The position numbers and the translations under genes are program-made. The notes below the pieces were generated by a model, which saw only the letters and a program-made list of their open reading frames with translations, searched no databases and was not told where the DNA came from. Positions 1 through 10,575 of a stretch of DNA of 64,000 nucleotides are shown one piece after another (position 1 is the stretch's first letter; each line of letters starts with the position of its first letter). Origin of the DNA: Cepaea nemoralis (lineage: Eukaryota; Mollusca; Gastropoda; Stylommatophora; Helicidae); assembly GCA_014155875.1 (NCBI GenBank), contig JACEFZ010014551.1:667501-731500 (forward strand), given 5' to 3'.

Positions 1-151
1 ATTCCTTTCGTGATTTCTCTTTTCTCTGCCCTATTCGTTCTAAGATGTAATGTTTACACGAGTTGTTCTGTCTTGACCATTTGTGTGGTATAACATTGCT
101 GAATGCAATCAGGGCTAAATAATGCATGCCGTCAGCATATCAGGATTAAAA
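1..151. repeat. Copy of the spacer found inside the 48-bp minisatellite
   Basis: From about position 17 this stretch matches 9467-9604 almost base for base, including a shared run ending in GGGCTAAATAATGCATGCCG. The reverse complement of its first half recurs at 10495-10575. Read on the minus strand it contains GAATAGGGCAGAG, which resembles the 'RIGQ' coding stretch of the LINE at 62.6 kb, so it may be a decayed LINE piece. No gene is apparent. Confidence 0.7.
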
Positions 152-181
152 GCTTTTTGTTACAGGATGTTAGTATTGTTT

Positions 182-350
182 GCATATCCTTTACAGGACA
201 TTGCTGTCAACATCAGCAACTTTCAGCTGATTGTTGATTTCTTGGCAAGATTACGCTCAGTAGTTTGCCATTGCTTTCTGAGCGGCCGGCTCACATACAC
301 CGTAAGTTACCGACACGATTCGAACCACTGCTGATTCTCACCGTCATCAC
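182..350 (-). repeat. tRNA-like SINE family S1, copy A
   Basis: The minus strand aligns with the plus strand of 33127-33300 over about 160 bases. Shared blocks include GTATGTGAGCCGG, AGAAAGCAATGGCAAACTACTGA, a TTGCC step, a region mentioning CAGCTGAAA, and an end resembling GGATATGCA. A polymerase III B-box-like sequence (GGTTCGAATCG, 316-326, minus strand) sits near the 5' side. A clear A box was not found, so calling it tRNA-derived is an inference. Further partial copies lie at 32985-33075 and 33309-33425. Confidence 0.5.
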
Positions 351-948
351 GTTACTTACGAGAGTATACGAGGTTACGGAGAAAAGTCGCCAACCTCTAG
401 GCCAGGAAGCGGGCTTTCTTGTATGCTTGAGTACGCTGTGACAACTCAGAACAGAGTTCTGAGTTCTGTCACAGACAGCAGACTATACATATATACATCT
501 CCGACTGACTCACTAAGTCGAACTCCAATGTGGCTTACACTTAACCACGACGATTCGAATTAATCAAGCATATACACAGAGCTTTATATTGACAGGTATT
601 TGTGACTGAGCAAGAACATTAACACCAGTCACTTAACCAAAAATATAAGTAATAGAATTGCTCTAACAAAATACAAAGAAAAATGAACGAGACAGTCTTT
701 TAAGAAACACACAGAAACCGTAAATCCATTTGAGAAAACGAACACAGAAGTCAATATCTTTTGGACATGTTATAAGGAGAAGTAAACTTCAATAATTAAT
801 ATCTACTGGTAATACTGATGGACAAATAGCAAGAGGGTGATACAGAGATACATACATACATGGCTGTCTTGGCCACACGATATACGGTAATCCGGAAGGT
901 CCCAAACACGGGCCTGATCCGACACGTTGGTGAGGTAACCAACCGTGA
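351..948. other. Unassigned flank
   Basis: No coding region longer than a chance frame and no clear repeat structure were seen. The short open frames here have no recognisable domain. Confidence 0.4.
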
Positions 949-953
949 CCGCC
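949..953. repeat. Target-site duplication of the LTR element, left copy
   Basis: CCGCC immediately precedes the terminal TGT of the lower LTR and is repeated at 8009-8013 after the terminal ACA of the other LTR. Confidence 0.85.
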
Positions 954-2680
954 TGTCGCTTATCGTCCCTGGAGGAAAGTGGACTCGACAAGCACATCTT
1001 TAATATCCTTCTACTATTGGGAGTATTGAATGACTTTTGTCTACATTCCTCCCTTCCGTCTTTCATACACTATATCTCTCTCTTTATCTCTCTCTCTCTC
1101 TCTCTCCTTCATAACATACCCTGACAACAGTTTCCTCCAACAATTAATAACCTGTTTATTGTTGAAAACTATGTCAGTTGTATGTATTGAATGTGTATCT
1201 GTAGTTGTTAGTGTCTGCTAATGTGAGTGCAAGATAGGACTTTTGGACGTTAGTCTTCGTATCTTCTCTAGCATATTCAAACGGCCAAAACATCGGACAT
1301 CACACATAGAATTGGAACGTTCTCACCCTGGATGCTCCGTTCAGCTTGAGTCTGGAGGTAAATCCGTTAGTGAAAAAAAAACAACTGTTCACCACTGTAT
1401 CACCCTAAAGTACTGTGATCACGGTAAGTTCTTTCAGTAGACAGAGTTTTCCGTTTTTATGTTATTATAATCCATCAGGGAAAACACATCACACCTGTCC
1501 ACAGTTATTTAACCGTTTTCTGAATATAGGTACACTGGTCTATAATTCTTCACTGTTTCGTTTAGGTTAGTACTCAATTACAATGTTTTAGCCTATTTGC
1601 TCGGCTTGAATAAAGTTTTTCACTAAGGTTCACCAAAACCTGTTTCTTGCCATTCGTTATGTCACCCACTCTTATTGACCGTTTAGGTTGAATTTGCTAT
1701 AGTGACATATTTTCACTGCATCTGTGAAGTGCCTGATTAAAGTGAAAGTTCTTTCCTTTATTATCAACACTGCTTTCTCTGTACAAGAGACGTACTGTTC
1801 TATCTTCTTTGATATGTCAGGCGGTGTAGTGGAACCTGGGTAATAAACATTAAATCAGGTGATTTAAGTCTGCTTCATATTACTGTTTATGTGAGTGTCT
1901 TTCTCCAGCCGTAATGAAAAAGCTTCCGAAAGAATACTCTGACATAAACAGCAGAATTCACTAAAGTCTAAACTATTCACTAAATAGAAAGCAATAGTAA
2001 ACCCTAAGCACAAACACATATTTCCCTATGCTAATATTACTCTAATATTAGTTTTACCTTATATATATAGAATTAATGTAAGTCCCCGAATCGAAATTTA
2101 TCCGCACATAAGCACTCTATCCCATTGTAAGGGAGGATATTTCTTTTCATTTACAGGACACATAAATCCAGCTTTCCGTCCAGTTTGGTAGCACACTAAA
2201 TACAAAACCACTTTTCTACCAATTTATACCGAGTGTCCAAGTCTCCCGTTGATTGTTTGATCTACAATCAACACTCGTCTCTTGACGTATCCTGCACATC
2301 AAAAGGCGGTGAAATCACGTAGTGGTTAGTTGCTCGTTTCTTTCCGTGCTTACGTTGTTTCCCGGGGTTCCCCGTACGCTAATACTTCAAAGCATCCGAC
2401 CCCGTTGATCGCTTTCTTCGTTCATTGCTCGTCGCACTTCAAAGAGATTACACCGTCTTCGTGTTCCCCGTTCCGATGTATTCGTGTCTCCCTCTTGTCG
2501 GCCGATACGATCGGTAGTCACTGACCTCTGCGAGCACCTGTCCCTGATAATCGGTCAATAACCTTCCATTTATCCTTCTCTCAGATTGAACGACTCGATT
2601 GTTAACCCTTCTCCTATATTGCCATTAATGTTACATTTAATTTTATCTGGGAATCACTAAACTATCATCATTCTGTGACA
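954..2680 (-). repeat. 3' LTR
   Basis: 1,727 bp, matching 6251-8008 with roughly 2% mismatches by eye, most of them in the first third; the stretch after about 1830 is nearly identical. On the minus strand there is a TATATATAA box at about 2055-2068 and an AATAAA signal at about 1754-1760, a plausible promoter and polyadenylation pair about 300 bases apart. It contains a (TC)n tract at 1075-1107. The small open frame at 2330-2524 is repeated in the other LTR only because the DNA is the same. Confidence 0.93.
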
Positions 2681-2697
2681 TAGGCCCCCTCTTAAGA
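2681..2697 (-). promoter_or_regulatory. Putative polypurine tract
   Basis: Directly next to the 3' LTR the minus strand reads CTTAAGAGGGGGCCTA, a purine-rich run in the position where plus-strand priming occurs in LTR elements. Confidence 0.6.
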
Positions 2698-2753
2698 GAG
2701 TTGACCGCGTCGACTCTTCTTCAATGTAGTTTTGATTCCTATGATCCACCAAC

Positions 2754-2870
2754 CTATTCCTCTTCCTCTGAAGTTGGATGTCTAGATACTAAATCCGCTC
2801 CTACATTCTCCTTACCCGAGATGTATTCCACTGTGAAGTTGTCCTGTTGCAGCAACAACGTCCATCACAT
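2754..2870 (-). pseudogene. C-terminal end of RNase H (Pol remnant)
   Basis: The minus strand encodes WTLLLQQDNFTVEYISGKE followed by NVGADLVSRHP and a TAG stop at 2754-2756. This matches the typical end of Ty3/Gypsy RNase H (RW..LLQ, YIPGKENxxADxLSR). An in-frame TGA lies just before the Trp, where an Arg codon is expected. It is the last coding block before the polypurine tract, so RNase H lay downstream of integrase in this element. Confidence 0.72.
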
Positions 2871-2992
2871 CCACCGTGCGTTGAGCTTCTGCGAAGTAGC
2901 TATGAACATCACGTGTTGATGATATAACTGGATCCTCACATGGCTCACCTCCTCATCCAGTAGGCGACCTCATAGACACCCTACCATACTAC

Positions 2993-4414
2993 TCATGACT
3001 GAAACGAGTGTTGGCTCATCGCTCCTGTACGTCTGGTCGACTTTCTCTCGACTTGCGTCAGCGACGGCTCACAATACAGACGGATTGTCCCATCCTGATT
3101 GTAACACTGCTTCCATGTCCTCTTGGTTTCCCCCGGCTTTGCCTCTGGGGATGTTCCACCTCGTCCGCGTTGGACCGAGTCGTCTTTCCCAAACCTCCTG
3201 GACTTTTGCTTCCAGGACCATCTTGGGCGATATTGTATCTGGTCAGCCAATCTTCGGTTTGAGTCCTGGGTATTTCTCGCCTTTCCCGCCGTTACCCACC
3301 CCTTCTGAACTTGGTTACTATTGAAGGTTTCACTCTTGTCCTTTCCCTGACGTGTGATTTCCCTCCTCCTTTCGTTGGGTAAATCTGACCTATCACGTAC
3401 TGTCCCATAGGCCCTCCTATGTTGTACTGGCGATCTCTGGTCTTCGTCTGGACTGGTAACCTTTGTCCCAATGGCTGCCATCACCATAAAGTGCGAAGCT
3501 TTACTCTCGGATCTCTCCTCATATTTCCTAATGAGATGTCTAGGGAGATTTTTCTGCTCTTCCCCGATCCGGATTTTGTAGATGTTCTTGGACACAACCT
3601 TTTCCACAGGATAAGGTCCTTTCCATCCTACTTGTAGTATATTAGTCTCTTCTGGACCCCATACTTCCACTTTGTCTTCCACCTTAAGAGCTAGTTTCCT
3701 CTTAATTCGCTTGTTGGATGGTGCTTTCTGGCACTCTGAACAAGACTTCACTAACCGGCGTACATCTCCGGTCATTCCTGGCCAGCAATAATGGCCGGAA
3801 ATTTGCTGCAATGTCTCTCTGACACCCATATGTCGATTCTCGGCTATGATGTGTCCACTCTGAAGAATGTGAGGACGGTGGGTCTCTGGAACCACCCACT
3901 GCTCGTGCAGGTTGTCTCCCCTCCCAGCTCTCCGATAGAGTAGTCGATTCTTCAGAAAGTACTGTCCCCGTTCTGGTGGCTCAGCACTTCTTTGCAGCTT
4001 CCTGTAGCAAGGACGCAACGTAGTATCCTTCCTCTGGGCAGGATGCAATTCTCCTATCTCTGAGTTGTCGCATAGGGTCTCTGCCTCTTTTTCCTTCCCT
4101 TGAAATCCACTGGCTACTGTTCCCTGGTGGGCTGGCGGTTTGGGCATCCCCAAAAAGACATATTTCGTGCCAATGATCATGGGAAATAAGGAGTCAGATA
4201 ATACAGCAGCTGGAATAATGCCCGTGACGTACCTGGATTTAATCTCCACCTTGGCGATTGGCAGCGTCATGGTAACAGCACTCCTCATTGCCGGCTGTAT
4301 CTCTATGGTCTCCCCTGTTAGTTGGTCTGGGCTTACTAGGCTGGCGTCTATCACAGCTTCCCCATCCAAACCGGTATCGTAGAGACAAAGCAACCTGCTG
4401 GCCATTGACTTCAA
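2993..4414 (-). pseudogene. pol: Protease, integrase zinc finger and integrase C-terminal module (Pol remnant)
   Basis: The frame opens with an aspartic protease active site, LYDTGLDG, and the protease body follows for about 90 residues. After a linker come the integrase H2C2 finger (H..H spaced before SGHYCWPGM, then CSECQK) at about residues 180-235. Directly after this, with no DDE catalytic core (about 150 residues missing), comes a GPY/F-type C-terminal module (GWKGPYPVEKVV) ending in PRHLIRKYEER. The remaining 150 residues are basic and unrecognised, although DLPNERRREIT could be the leader of a lost reverse transcriptase. A frameshift at about 4395 separates it from the knuckle frame. 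Confidence 0.8.
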
Positions 4415-4859
4415 TCAGTTCGACCACAGGTGGCCTCTCTTGGTCCGGAGTGTCTTCCATCTCCTTGACCGTTTCCTTGCCTTCCTCTTTTGATTCCTCG
4501 AGGTTGGTTATGCAATTGGCGTCTTCTGCCTTGCATCTGCAGTCCACAGTATTATGTGTTTTCGACCGGCAGTGTGTGCACCATTTTCCCTTCCAAGGTT
4601 TCCGTGTGTCCTTTTTGTTCCTAGCTCCTTCGCCGACCTCAGCCTTGTCTGTGATCACCGTCGTAGGAGTCACTTTGCATGCTGCGAAGTAAGAACTTTT
4701 AGGTTTCGATCTGCAGTCCTTCGTGTTATGAGAGGGCGACTGGCATATCGAACACCACTTCTCGGACCACGGTCGTTTCGCTGAAGAATTCGAGGTGCTC
4801 TGGTTTCCTTCCTTCACCTTCTCTGAACTCTCCATTGACGTCTTTATATAAGGTTCCAC
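4239..4859 (-). pseudogene. Nucleocapsid zinc knuckles and start of protease
   Basis: The frame is the same as Gag, after its stop. It holds two CX2CX4HX4C knuckles, CSICQSPSHNTKDC and CTHCRSKTHNTVDC, about 50 residues apart in a Lys/Glu-rich context. Such knuckles bind the element RNA. The frame then enters the N-terminal edge of the protease (ELIEVNGQQV) and loses register at about 4395, where the conserved sequence carries on in the next frame. Confidence 0.8.
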
Positions 4860-4916
4860 TTTTTCTCCTTCCCAGTTTTTAGGTTTCTTTTTCTCTTGTT
4901 TCTCCTGACCTTTGGT

Positions 4917-5735
4917 TTATGTACTTAGTTCTTTAGCTTTCCCATGGACTTCTACGAATCTTTCCGCCAGCTTATTCACAACATCCAGCCGTTCCGCCCC
5001 TTGTTCTCCTAAAAATGTCTTCAGTGGTTCTGACATTTGCTGTCGCATCTGATCGACCACCATCATTTCTTCCAGACTCTCATAGTCCCGCTTGAACTCT
5101 GCCAAGTCCATCCATTTTTGGAGATATGATTTAAGCCTTAAACTGTAGGCGGCGAATAGCTCTCCCGGCTCTCGTCTAGACGATCTAAACTTCTTCCGAT
5201 ACGTTTGTGCTGTGATGTCAAAATGCTTCATCAAAGCGACTTTTAATTCCTCGTAATTATTTTCATGTCCTGGTGGTAAGCGTGTGTACACCTCGAACCC
5301 CGAACCTATTAATCCCTGGGATAATTTAAGAGCCCATCTGCTCCTATCCAGCCCCATAGCGACTGACATTGCTTCAAAGCGAGAAGCGTACTGGTCAAAG
5401 CGTTCTTTAGACTGATCATAGACAGCTAAGGGAAACTTCATGGCATGGTACCCATGTCCAATCATGTGGGTTGCACCAGGTGAAGAAGAACTTCCTTCCA
5501 CTCCATCTATTTCTCCCTTAGTTTGTGTCTTGAGTTCTAGCTCTTTCATGCGGTATTCATGTTCTCTGATCTTTGTGGCTTCTTCTGCATCCAACTGGGC
5601 CTTTCGATCTTCCCTTTCTGCTTGACGAAATTCTCGCTCCCTTTCCTGTATGTAATCAGTTAAGTCCGAACCAGATAACCCAATTTCCTCTACGTTTGCC
5701 CTCAGTTCGGCGGTAGTTATTTTGGGAGTGGCCAT
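4917..5735 (-). CDS. gag: Gag capsid protein of the LTR element (SCAN-like)
   Basis: 272 codons starting at an ATG at 5735, the first long frame after the leader. Residues about 30-75 are a highly charged, Glu/Arg/Lys-rich helix likely to form a coiled coil. Residues about 95-250 resemble the capsid fold of retroelement Gag proteins of the SCAN-related type (FPLAVYDQSKERFDQYASRF region, later RREPGELFAAYSLRLKSYLQKW region, both only partly quoted here by position). The frame stops at TAA 4917-4919, but the same frame continues open to the zinc knuckles, so the stop is either a mutation or a Gag/Pol readthrough site. Expected role: assembly of the retroelement particle. Confidence 0.8.
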   Translation of the reverse strand: MATPKITTAELRANVEEIGLSGSDLTDYIQEREREFRQAEREDRKAQLDAEEATKIREHEYRMKELELKTQTKGEIDGVEGSSSSPGATHMIGHGYHAMKFPLAVYDQSKERFDQYASRFEAMSVAMGLDRSRWALKLSQGLIGSGFEVYTRLPPGHENNYEELKVALMKHFDITAQTYRKKFRSSRREPGELFAAYSLRLKSYLQKWMDLAEFKRDYESLEEMMVVDQMRQQMSEPLKTFLGEQGAERLDVVNKLAERFVEVHGKAKELST

Positions 5736-6228
5736 AGTTAAAGCAGGTAAGTCAGCAAGTTGAGTACAGACACTTCAAGGCAGTAAAGAAGTACTTACTA
5801 TAGAAATATATTCTATTATAACTATATCAATTTCTCTATTTCTATCTATTATATTTTATCTATGACACCACACAATACAATACAAACAATCTCTCCATCA
5901 ATAGAGAAGATATAGGATAAAGACTTATGTAGACGTGTGCCCGTGTGACTAGGTATGTAATGTGTCTTACCACCTATCCACATTCACCCTGTCTGGAACT
6001 TTCTCACTGTAAAGTCACCAGCATTAATGTAATGTCTCTAACCTAAATGAAATGGCACCATATATCCAATGGACGTCCTTCCATTAAAAGTCATCAATGT
6101 ATACTTATATTTATTCCAATCAGTATGTCCCAACATGCAGGTACTCCGCTATGCCTGTGCCAATATGCAGGTACCCCTCTATGCATACGCCCTGTTATGC
6201 CTCCAGTTCATGTGGGTATTATGTATTA
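5736..6228 (-). other. 5' leader of the LTR element
   Basis: Between the primer-binding site and the Gag ATG. AT-rich on the Gag side (5800-5870), with short local repeats built on CAATATGCAGGTAC-like and CAACATGCAGGTAC-like motifs at about 6130-6180. No open frame of note. Confidence 0.5.
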
Positions 6229-6245
6229 CCCCGCTCGCTCCACCA
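6229..6245 (-). promoter_or_regulatory. Putative tRNA primer-binding site
   Basis: The minus strand reads TGGTGGAGCGAGCGGGG five bases inside the 5' LTR. It begins with the TGG that pairs with a tRNA CCA end and is at the right place for minus-strand priming. I could not assign the tRNA species. Confidence 0.5.
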
Positions 6246-6250
6246 TTTAA

Positions 6251-6369
6251 TGTGACTAATCGTCCCTGGAGGAAAGTGGACTCGACAAGCACATCTTTAA
6301 TATCCTTCTACTATTGGGAGTATTGAATGACTTTTGTCTACACTCCTCCCTTCCGTCTTTCATACACTA

Positions 6370-6435
<66 letters not shown>

Positions 6436-8008
6436 TCATAACATACCCTGACAACAGTTTCCTCCAACAATTAATAACCTGTTTATTGTTGAAAACTATG
6501 TCAGTTGTATGTATTGAATGTGTATCTGTAGTTGTTAGTGTCTGCTAATGTGAGTGCAAGATAGGACTTTTGGACGTTAGTCTTCGTATCTTCTCTAGCA
6601 TATTCAAACGGCCAAAACATCGGACATCACACATAGAATTAGAACGTTCTCACCCTGGATGCTCCTTTCAGCTTGAGTTTGGAGGTAAATCCGTTATTGA
6701 AAAAAAAACAACTGTTCACCACTGTATCACCGTAAAGTAATGTGATCACGGTAAGTCCTTTCAGTAGACAGAGTTTTCCGTTTTTATGTTATTATAATCC
6801 ATCTGTGAAAACACAACACACCTGTCCACAGGTATTTAACCGTTTTCTGAATATAGGTAAACTGGTTTATAGTTCTGCACTGTTTCGTTTAGGTGAGTAC
6901 CCAATTAAAATGTTTTAGCCTATTTGCTCTGCTTGAATAAAGGTTTTTCACTAAGGTTCACCAAAACCTGTTTCTTGCCATTCGTTATGTCACCCACTCT
7001 TATTGACTGTTTAGGTTGAATTTGCTATAGTGACATATTCTCACTGCACCTGTGAAGTGCCTGATTAAAGTGAAAGTTCTTTCCTTTATTATCAACACTG
7101 CTTTCTCTGTACAAGAGACGTACTGGTTTATCTTCTTTGATATGTCAGGCGGTGTAGTGGAACCTGGGTAATAAACATTAAATCAGGTGATTTAAGTCTG
7201 CTTCATATTACTGTTTATGTGAGTGTCTTTCTCCAGCCGTAATGAAAAAGCTTCCGAAAGAATACTCTGACATAAACAGCAGAATTCACTAAAGTCTAAA
7301 CTATTCACTAAATAGAAAGCAATAGTAAACCCTAAGCACAAACACATATTTCCCTATGCTAATATTACTCTAATATTAGTTTTACCTTATATATATAGAA
7401 TTAATGTAAGTCCCCGAATCGAAATTTATCCGCACATAAGCACTCTATCCCATTATAAGGGAGGATATTTCTTTTCATTTACAGGACACATAAATCCAGC
7501 TTTCCGTCCAGTTTGGTAGCACACTAAATATAAAACCACTTTTCTACCAATTTATACCGAGTGTCCAAGTCTCCCGTTGATTGTTTGATCTACAATCAAC
7601 ACTCGTCTCTTGACGTATCCTGCACATCAAAAGGCGGTGAAATCACGTAGTGGTTAGTTGCTCGTTTCTTTCCGTGCTTACGTTGTTTCCCGGGGTTCCC
7701 CGTACGCTAATACTTCAAAGCATCCGACCCCGTTGATCGCTTTCTTCGTTCATTGCTCGTCACACTTCAAAGAGATTACCCCGTCTTCGTGTTCCCCGTT
7801 CCGATGTATTCGTGTCTCCCTCTTGTCGGCCGATACGATCGGTAGTCACTGACTTCTGCGAGCACCTGTCCCTGATAATCGGTCAATAACCTTCCATTTA
7901 TCCTTCTCTCAGATTGAACGACTCGATTGTTAACCCTTCTCCTATATTGCCATTAATGTTACATTTAATTTTATCTGGGAATCACTAAACTATCATCATT
8001 CTGTGACA
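6251..8008 (-). repeat. 5' LTR
   Basis: 1,758 bp. It is longer than its partner mainly because the (TC)n tract at about 6371-6433 has nearly doubled. It starts (minus strand) TGTCACAG and ends GTCACA. The same TATA-like and AATAAA motifs seen in the 3' LTR are present at about 7383-7396 and 7080-7086. Confidence 0.93.
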
Positions 8009-8013
8009 CCGCC
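8009..8013. repeat. Target-site duplication of the LTR element, right copy
   Basis: CCGCC directly after the LTR end; identical to 949-953. A 5-bp duplication is usual for Ty3/Gypsy integrases. Confidence 0.85.
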
Positions 8014-8457
8014 CACTATCGGTATGGCACATTTTGATGATGATGATGATTTCTCTAACAATCCAAGACAGTAACAAAGGAACCGTTTCTTCAGCTTTGG
8101 GGTTTATTAATTATATAGTTTTAGACCCATATTTTTGTAGACCAATCTGCTCTTGATGAATGTTGTGGTTAATATGAAGCCTGTGGTCTTTACTTCTGAA
8201 GACATTTCTTGGTACACAATTTAGGCTGGGTCATGCTGATCGCCCTCCACAATAAATCACAACATTGGTGGGGATTCGAAATACAAAACTCAGACATTCA
8301 CTTGCACAATTTAGCCATTCTCCTGATTACTTCAGAACCTGAGTCTACGACAGCCAAAGTACTCTCCACATTACACCCGTTCAAGTTTAAATTGAAGGAA
8401 ATGAAATTGCAGACAGAAAATCAAGAAAATTCTAGTCAGAAAAGTAAAATCCATGTA
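8014..8457. other. Unassigned flank with short (GAT)n
   Basis: Holds a short GAT tract at 8035-8050. The frame at 8209-8577 on the plus strand has no known domain and ends inside a LINE fragment, so it is probably chance. Confidence 0.4.
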
Positions 8458-8784
8458 GGTCTATGGCCAAGCAGACGCTGCATTTCAGAAGATGAGAAGT
8501 ACCTTATCAATGTCGTTGAATGTCTCAAGCAAAGTGCTGAAATGTTCTTTTGTACGACAGTGAATCTTGGAATGTGAGGGAAGATGCTAAATTAGGAGGA
8601 GCTTTGGGCAATGGGAATGAGGTTTATGTGACAAATGTTGCGAATACTTGTAATGTCGGAGTAATTAACATTTATTGCCTGGAAGAACTGATGAATGTAG
8701 AACATTATATACAAATAGAGAAAGAGAAATTACACAAGCAAGAGACAATGGGTGTTTTTCTGGGGGGTTACATAATGAGAACCC
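8458..8784 (+). pseudogene. LINE reverse transcriptase C-terminal remnant leading into the 48-bp array
   Basis: The DNA aligns with the minus strand of 62303-62640 over about 320 bases. Shared blocks are GCATTTCAGAA, TGAATCTTGGAATGT (Leu-Leu-Tyr-Asp-Ser-Glu-Ser-Trp-Asn-Val, frame at 8546), AATGTTGCGAAT and an end like ATAATGAGAA. The two copies have nearly the same length here (315 and 320 bases). Several frame breaks make it a fossil. The point where it meets the array is the point where the LINE would go on to encode GRGRP and GLRRWHGG. Confidence 0.75.
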
Positions 8785-9460
8785 GGGAGAAATGAAGCCT
8801 ACTGGTCTAAGACGATGGCATGAAGGAATGCCGAGAGAAATGAAGCCTACTGGTCTAAGACGATGGCATGGAGGAGTGTCGAGAGAAATGAAGCCTACTG
8901 GTCTAAGACGATTGCATGAAGGAGTGCCGAGAGAAATTAAGCCTACTGGTCTAAGACGATGGCATGGAGGAGTGCCGAGAGAAATGAAGCCTACTGGTGT
9001 AAGGCAATGGCATGGAGGAGTGCCGAGAGAAATGAAGCCTACTGGTGTAAGACGATGGCATGGAGGAGTGCCGAGAGAAATTAAGCCTACTTGTCTAAGA
9101 CGATGGCATGGAGGAATGCCGAGAGAAATGAAGCCTACTGGTCTAAGACGATGGAATGGAGGAGTCCCGAGAGAAATGAAGCCTAAAGGTCTAAGACGAT
9201 GGCATAGAGAAGTGCCGAGAGAAATGAAGCCTACTGGCATAAGACGATGGCACGGAGAAGTGCCAAGAGAAATGAAGCCTACAGGTCTAAGACAATGGCA
9301 TGGAGGAATGCCGAGAGAAATGAAGCCTACTGGCATAAGACGATGGCACGGATAAATGCCGGGAGAAATGAAGCCTACAGGTCTAAGACGTTGGCATGGA
9401 GGAGTGCCGAGAGAAATGAAGCCTACTGGTCTAAGACGATGGCATGGAAGAATGCCGCTT

Positions 9461-9614
9461 CATTTCTCTCTTCTCTGCCCTATTCGTTCTAAGGTGTAAT
9501 ATTTACACGGGTTGTTCTGTGTTGACCATTTGTGTGGTATAACATTGCTGAATGCAATCAGGGCTAAATAATGCATGCCGTCAGCACAGCAGGATTGAAA
9601 GGGGGTTTTCCCCC
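9461..9614 (+). repeat. Non-satellite spacer inside the 48-bp array
   Basis: Matches the window start (about 17-151). Its first 75 bases and the preceding satellite edge reappear as an exact reverse complement at 10492-10600. Confidence 0.85.
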
Positions 9615-10494
9615 TCCATTTAGACCAGTATGCTTTATTTCTCTCGGCATTCCTCCATGCCATCGTCTTAGACCACTAGGCTTCATTTCTCTCGGCACTC
9701 CTCCATGCCATCGTCTTAGACCAGTAGGCTTCATTTCTCTCGGCACTCCTCCATGCCATCGTCTTAGGCCAGTAGGCTTCATTTCTCCCTGCATTCTTCC
9801 ATGCAATCGTCTTAGACCAGTAGGCTTCATTTCTCTCGGCACTCCTCCATGCCATCGTCTTAGACTTGTAGGCTTCATTTCTCTAGGCACTTCTCCGTGC
9901 CATCGTCTTATACCAGTAGGCTTCATTTCTCCCGGCATTCTTCCATGCCATCGTCTTAGACCAGTAGGCTTCATTTCTCTCGGCACTCCTACATGCCATC
10001 GTCTTAGACCAGTAGGCTTCATTTCTACCGGCACTCCTCCATGCTACTGGTCTAAGACGATGGCATGGAGTTAGTGCCGAGAGAAATGAAGCCTACTGGC
10101 ATAAGACGATGGCACGGATAAATGCCGGGAGAAATGAAGCCTACAGGTCTAAGACGTTGGCATGGAGGAGTGCCGAGAGAAATGAAGCCTACTGGTCTAA
10201 GACGATGGCATGGAGGAGAGCCGAGATAAATGAAGCCTACTGATCTAAGACGATGGCAAGGAGGAATGCCGGGAGAAATGAAGCCTACTTGTCTAAGACG
10301 ATGGCACGGAGTGAGTGCCGAGAGAAATGAAGCCTACTGGTCTAAGACGATGGCATGGGGGAGTGCCGGGAGAAATGAAACCTACTGGTCTAAGACGATG
10401 GCATGGAGGAGTGCCGATAGAAATGAAACCTACTGGTCTAAGACGATGGCATGGAGGAGTGCCGAGAGAAATGAAGCTTACTGGTCTAAGACCA

Positions 10495-10575
10495 CACAAA
10501 TGGTCAACACAGAACAACCCGTGTAAATATTACACCTTAGAACGAATAGGGCAGAGAAGAGAGAAATGAAGCGGC
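10495..10575 (-). repeat. Inverted copy of the array spacer
   Basis: Reverse complement of about 9455-9535, joined to satellite units on both sides. This shows the inverted duplication copied spacer and satellite together. Confidence 0.85.

Larger units (their letters stand above)
954..8008 (-). mobile_element. Ty3/Gypsy-type LTR retrotransposon, degenerate, minus strand
   Basis: Two long direct repeats (954-2680 and 6251-8008) flank a 3,570-bp internal region. Both repeats begin TGT and end ACA on either strand. The bases outside them are CCGCC at 949-953 and CCGCC at 8009-8013, a 5-bp target-site duplication, so the insertion boundaries are secure. The internal part reads on the minus strand as Gag with coiled-coil N terminus, two CCHC knuckles, aspartic protease, integrase zinc finger, integrase C-terminal module and the last part of RNase H. 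The reverse transcriptase, most of RNase H and the integrase catalytic core are missing, so it cannot be autonomous. The order PR-INT-RH and the SCAN-like capsid suggest the Gmr1-like lineage. Confidence 0.93.

Noticed and set aside
1030..1221. Frames rich in Leu-Ser repeats (also at 6327-6548)
   Set aside because: Produced by the (TC)n tract inside each LTR.
2330..2524. 64-codon frame conserved at 7658-7852
   Set aside because: Conservation is because the two sites are the two LTRs of one element.
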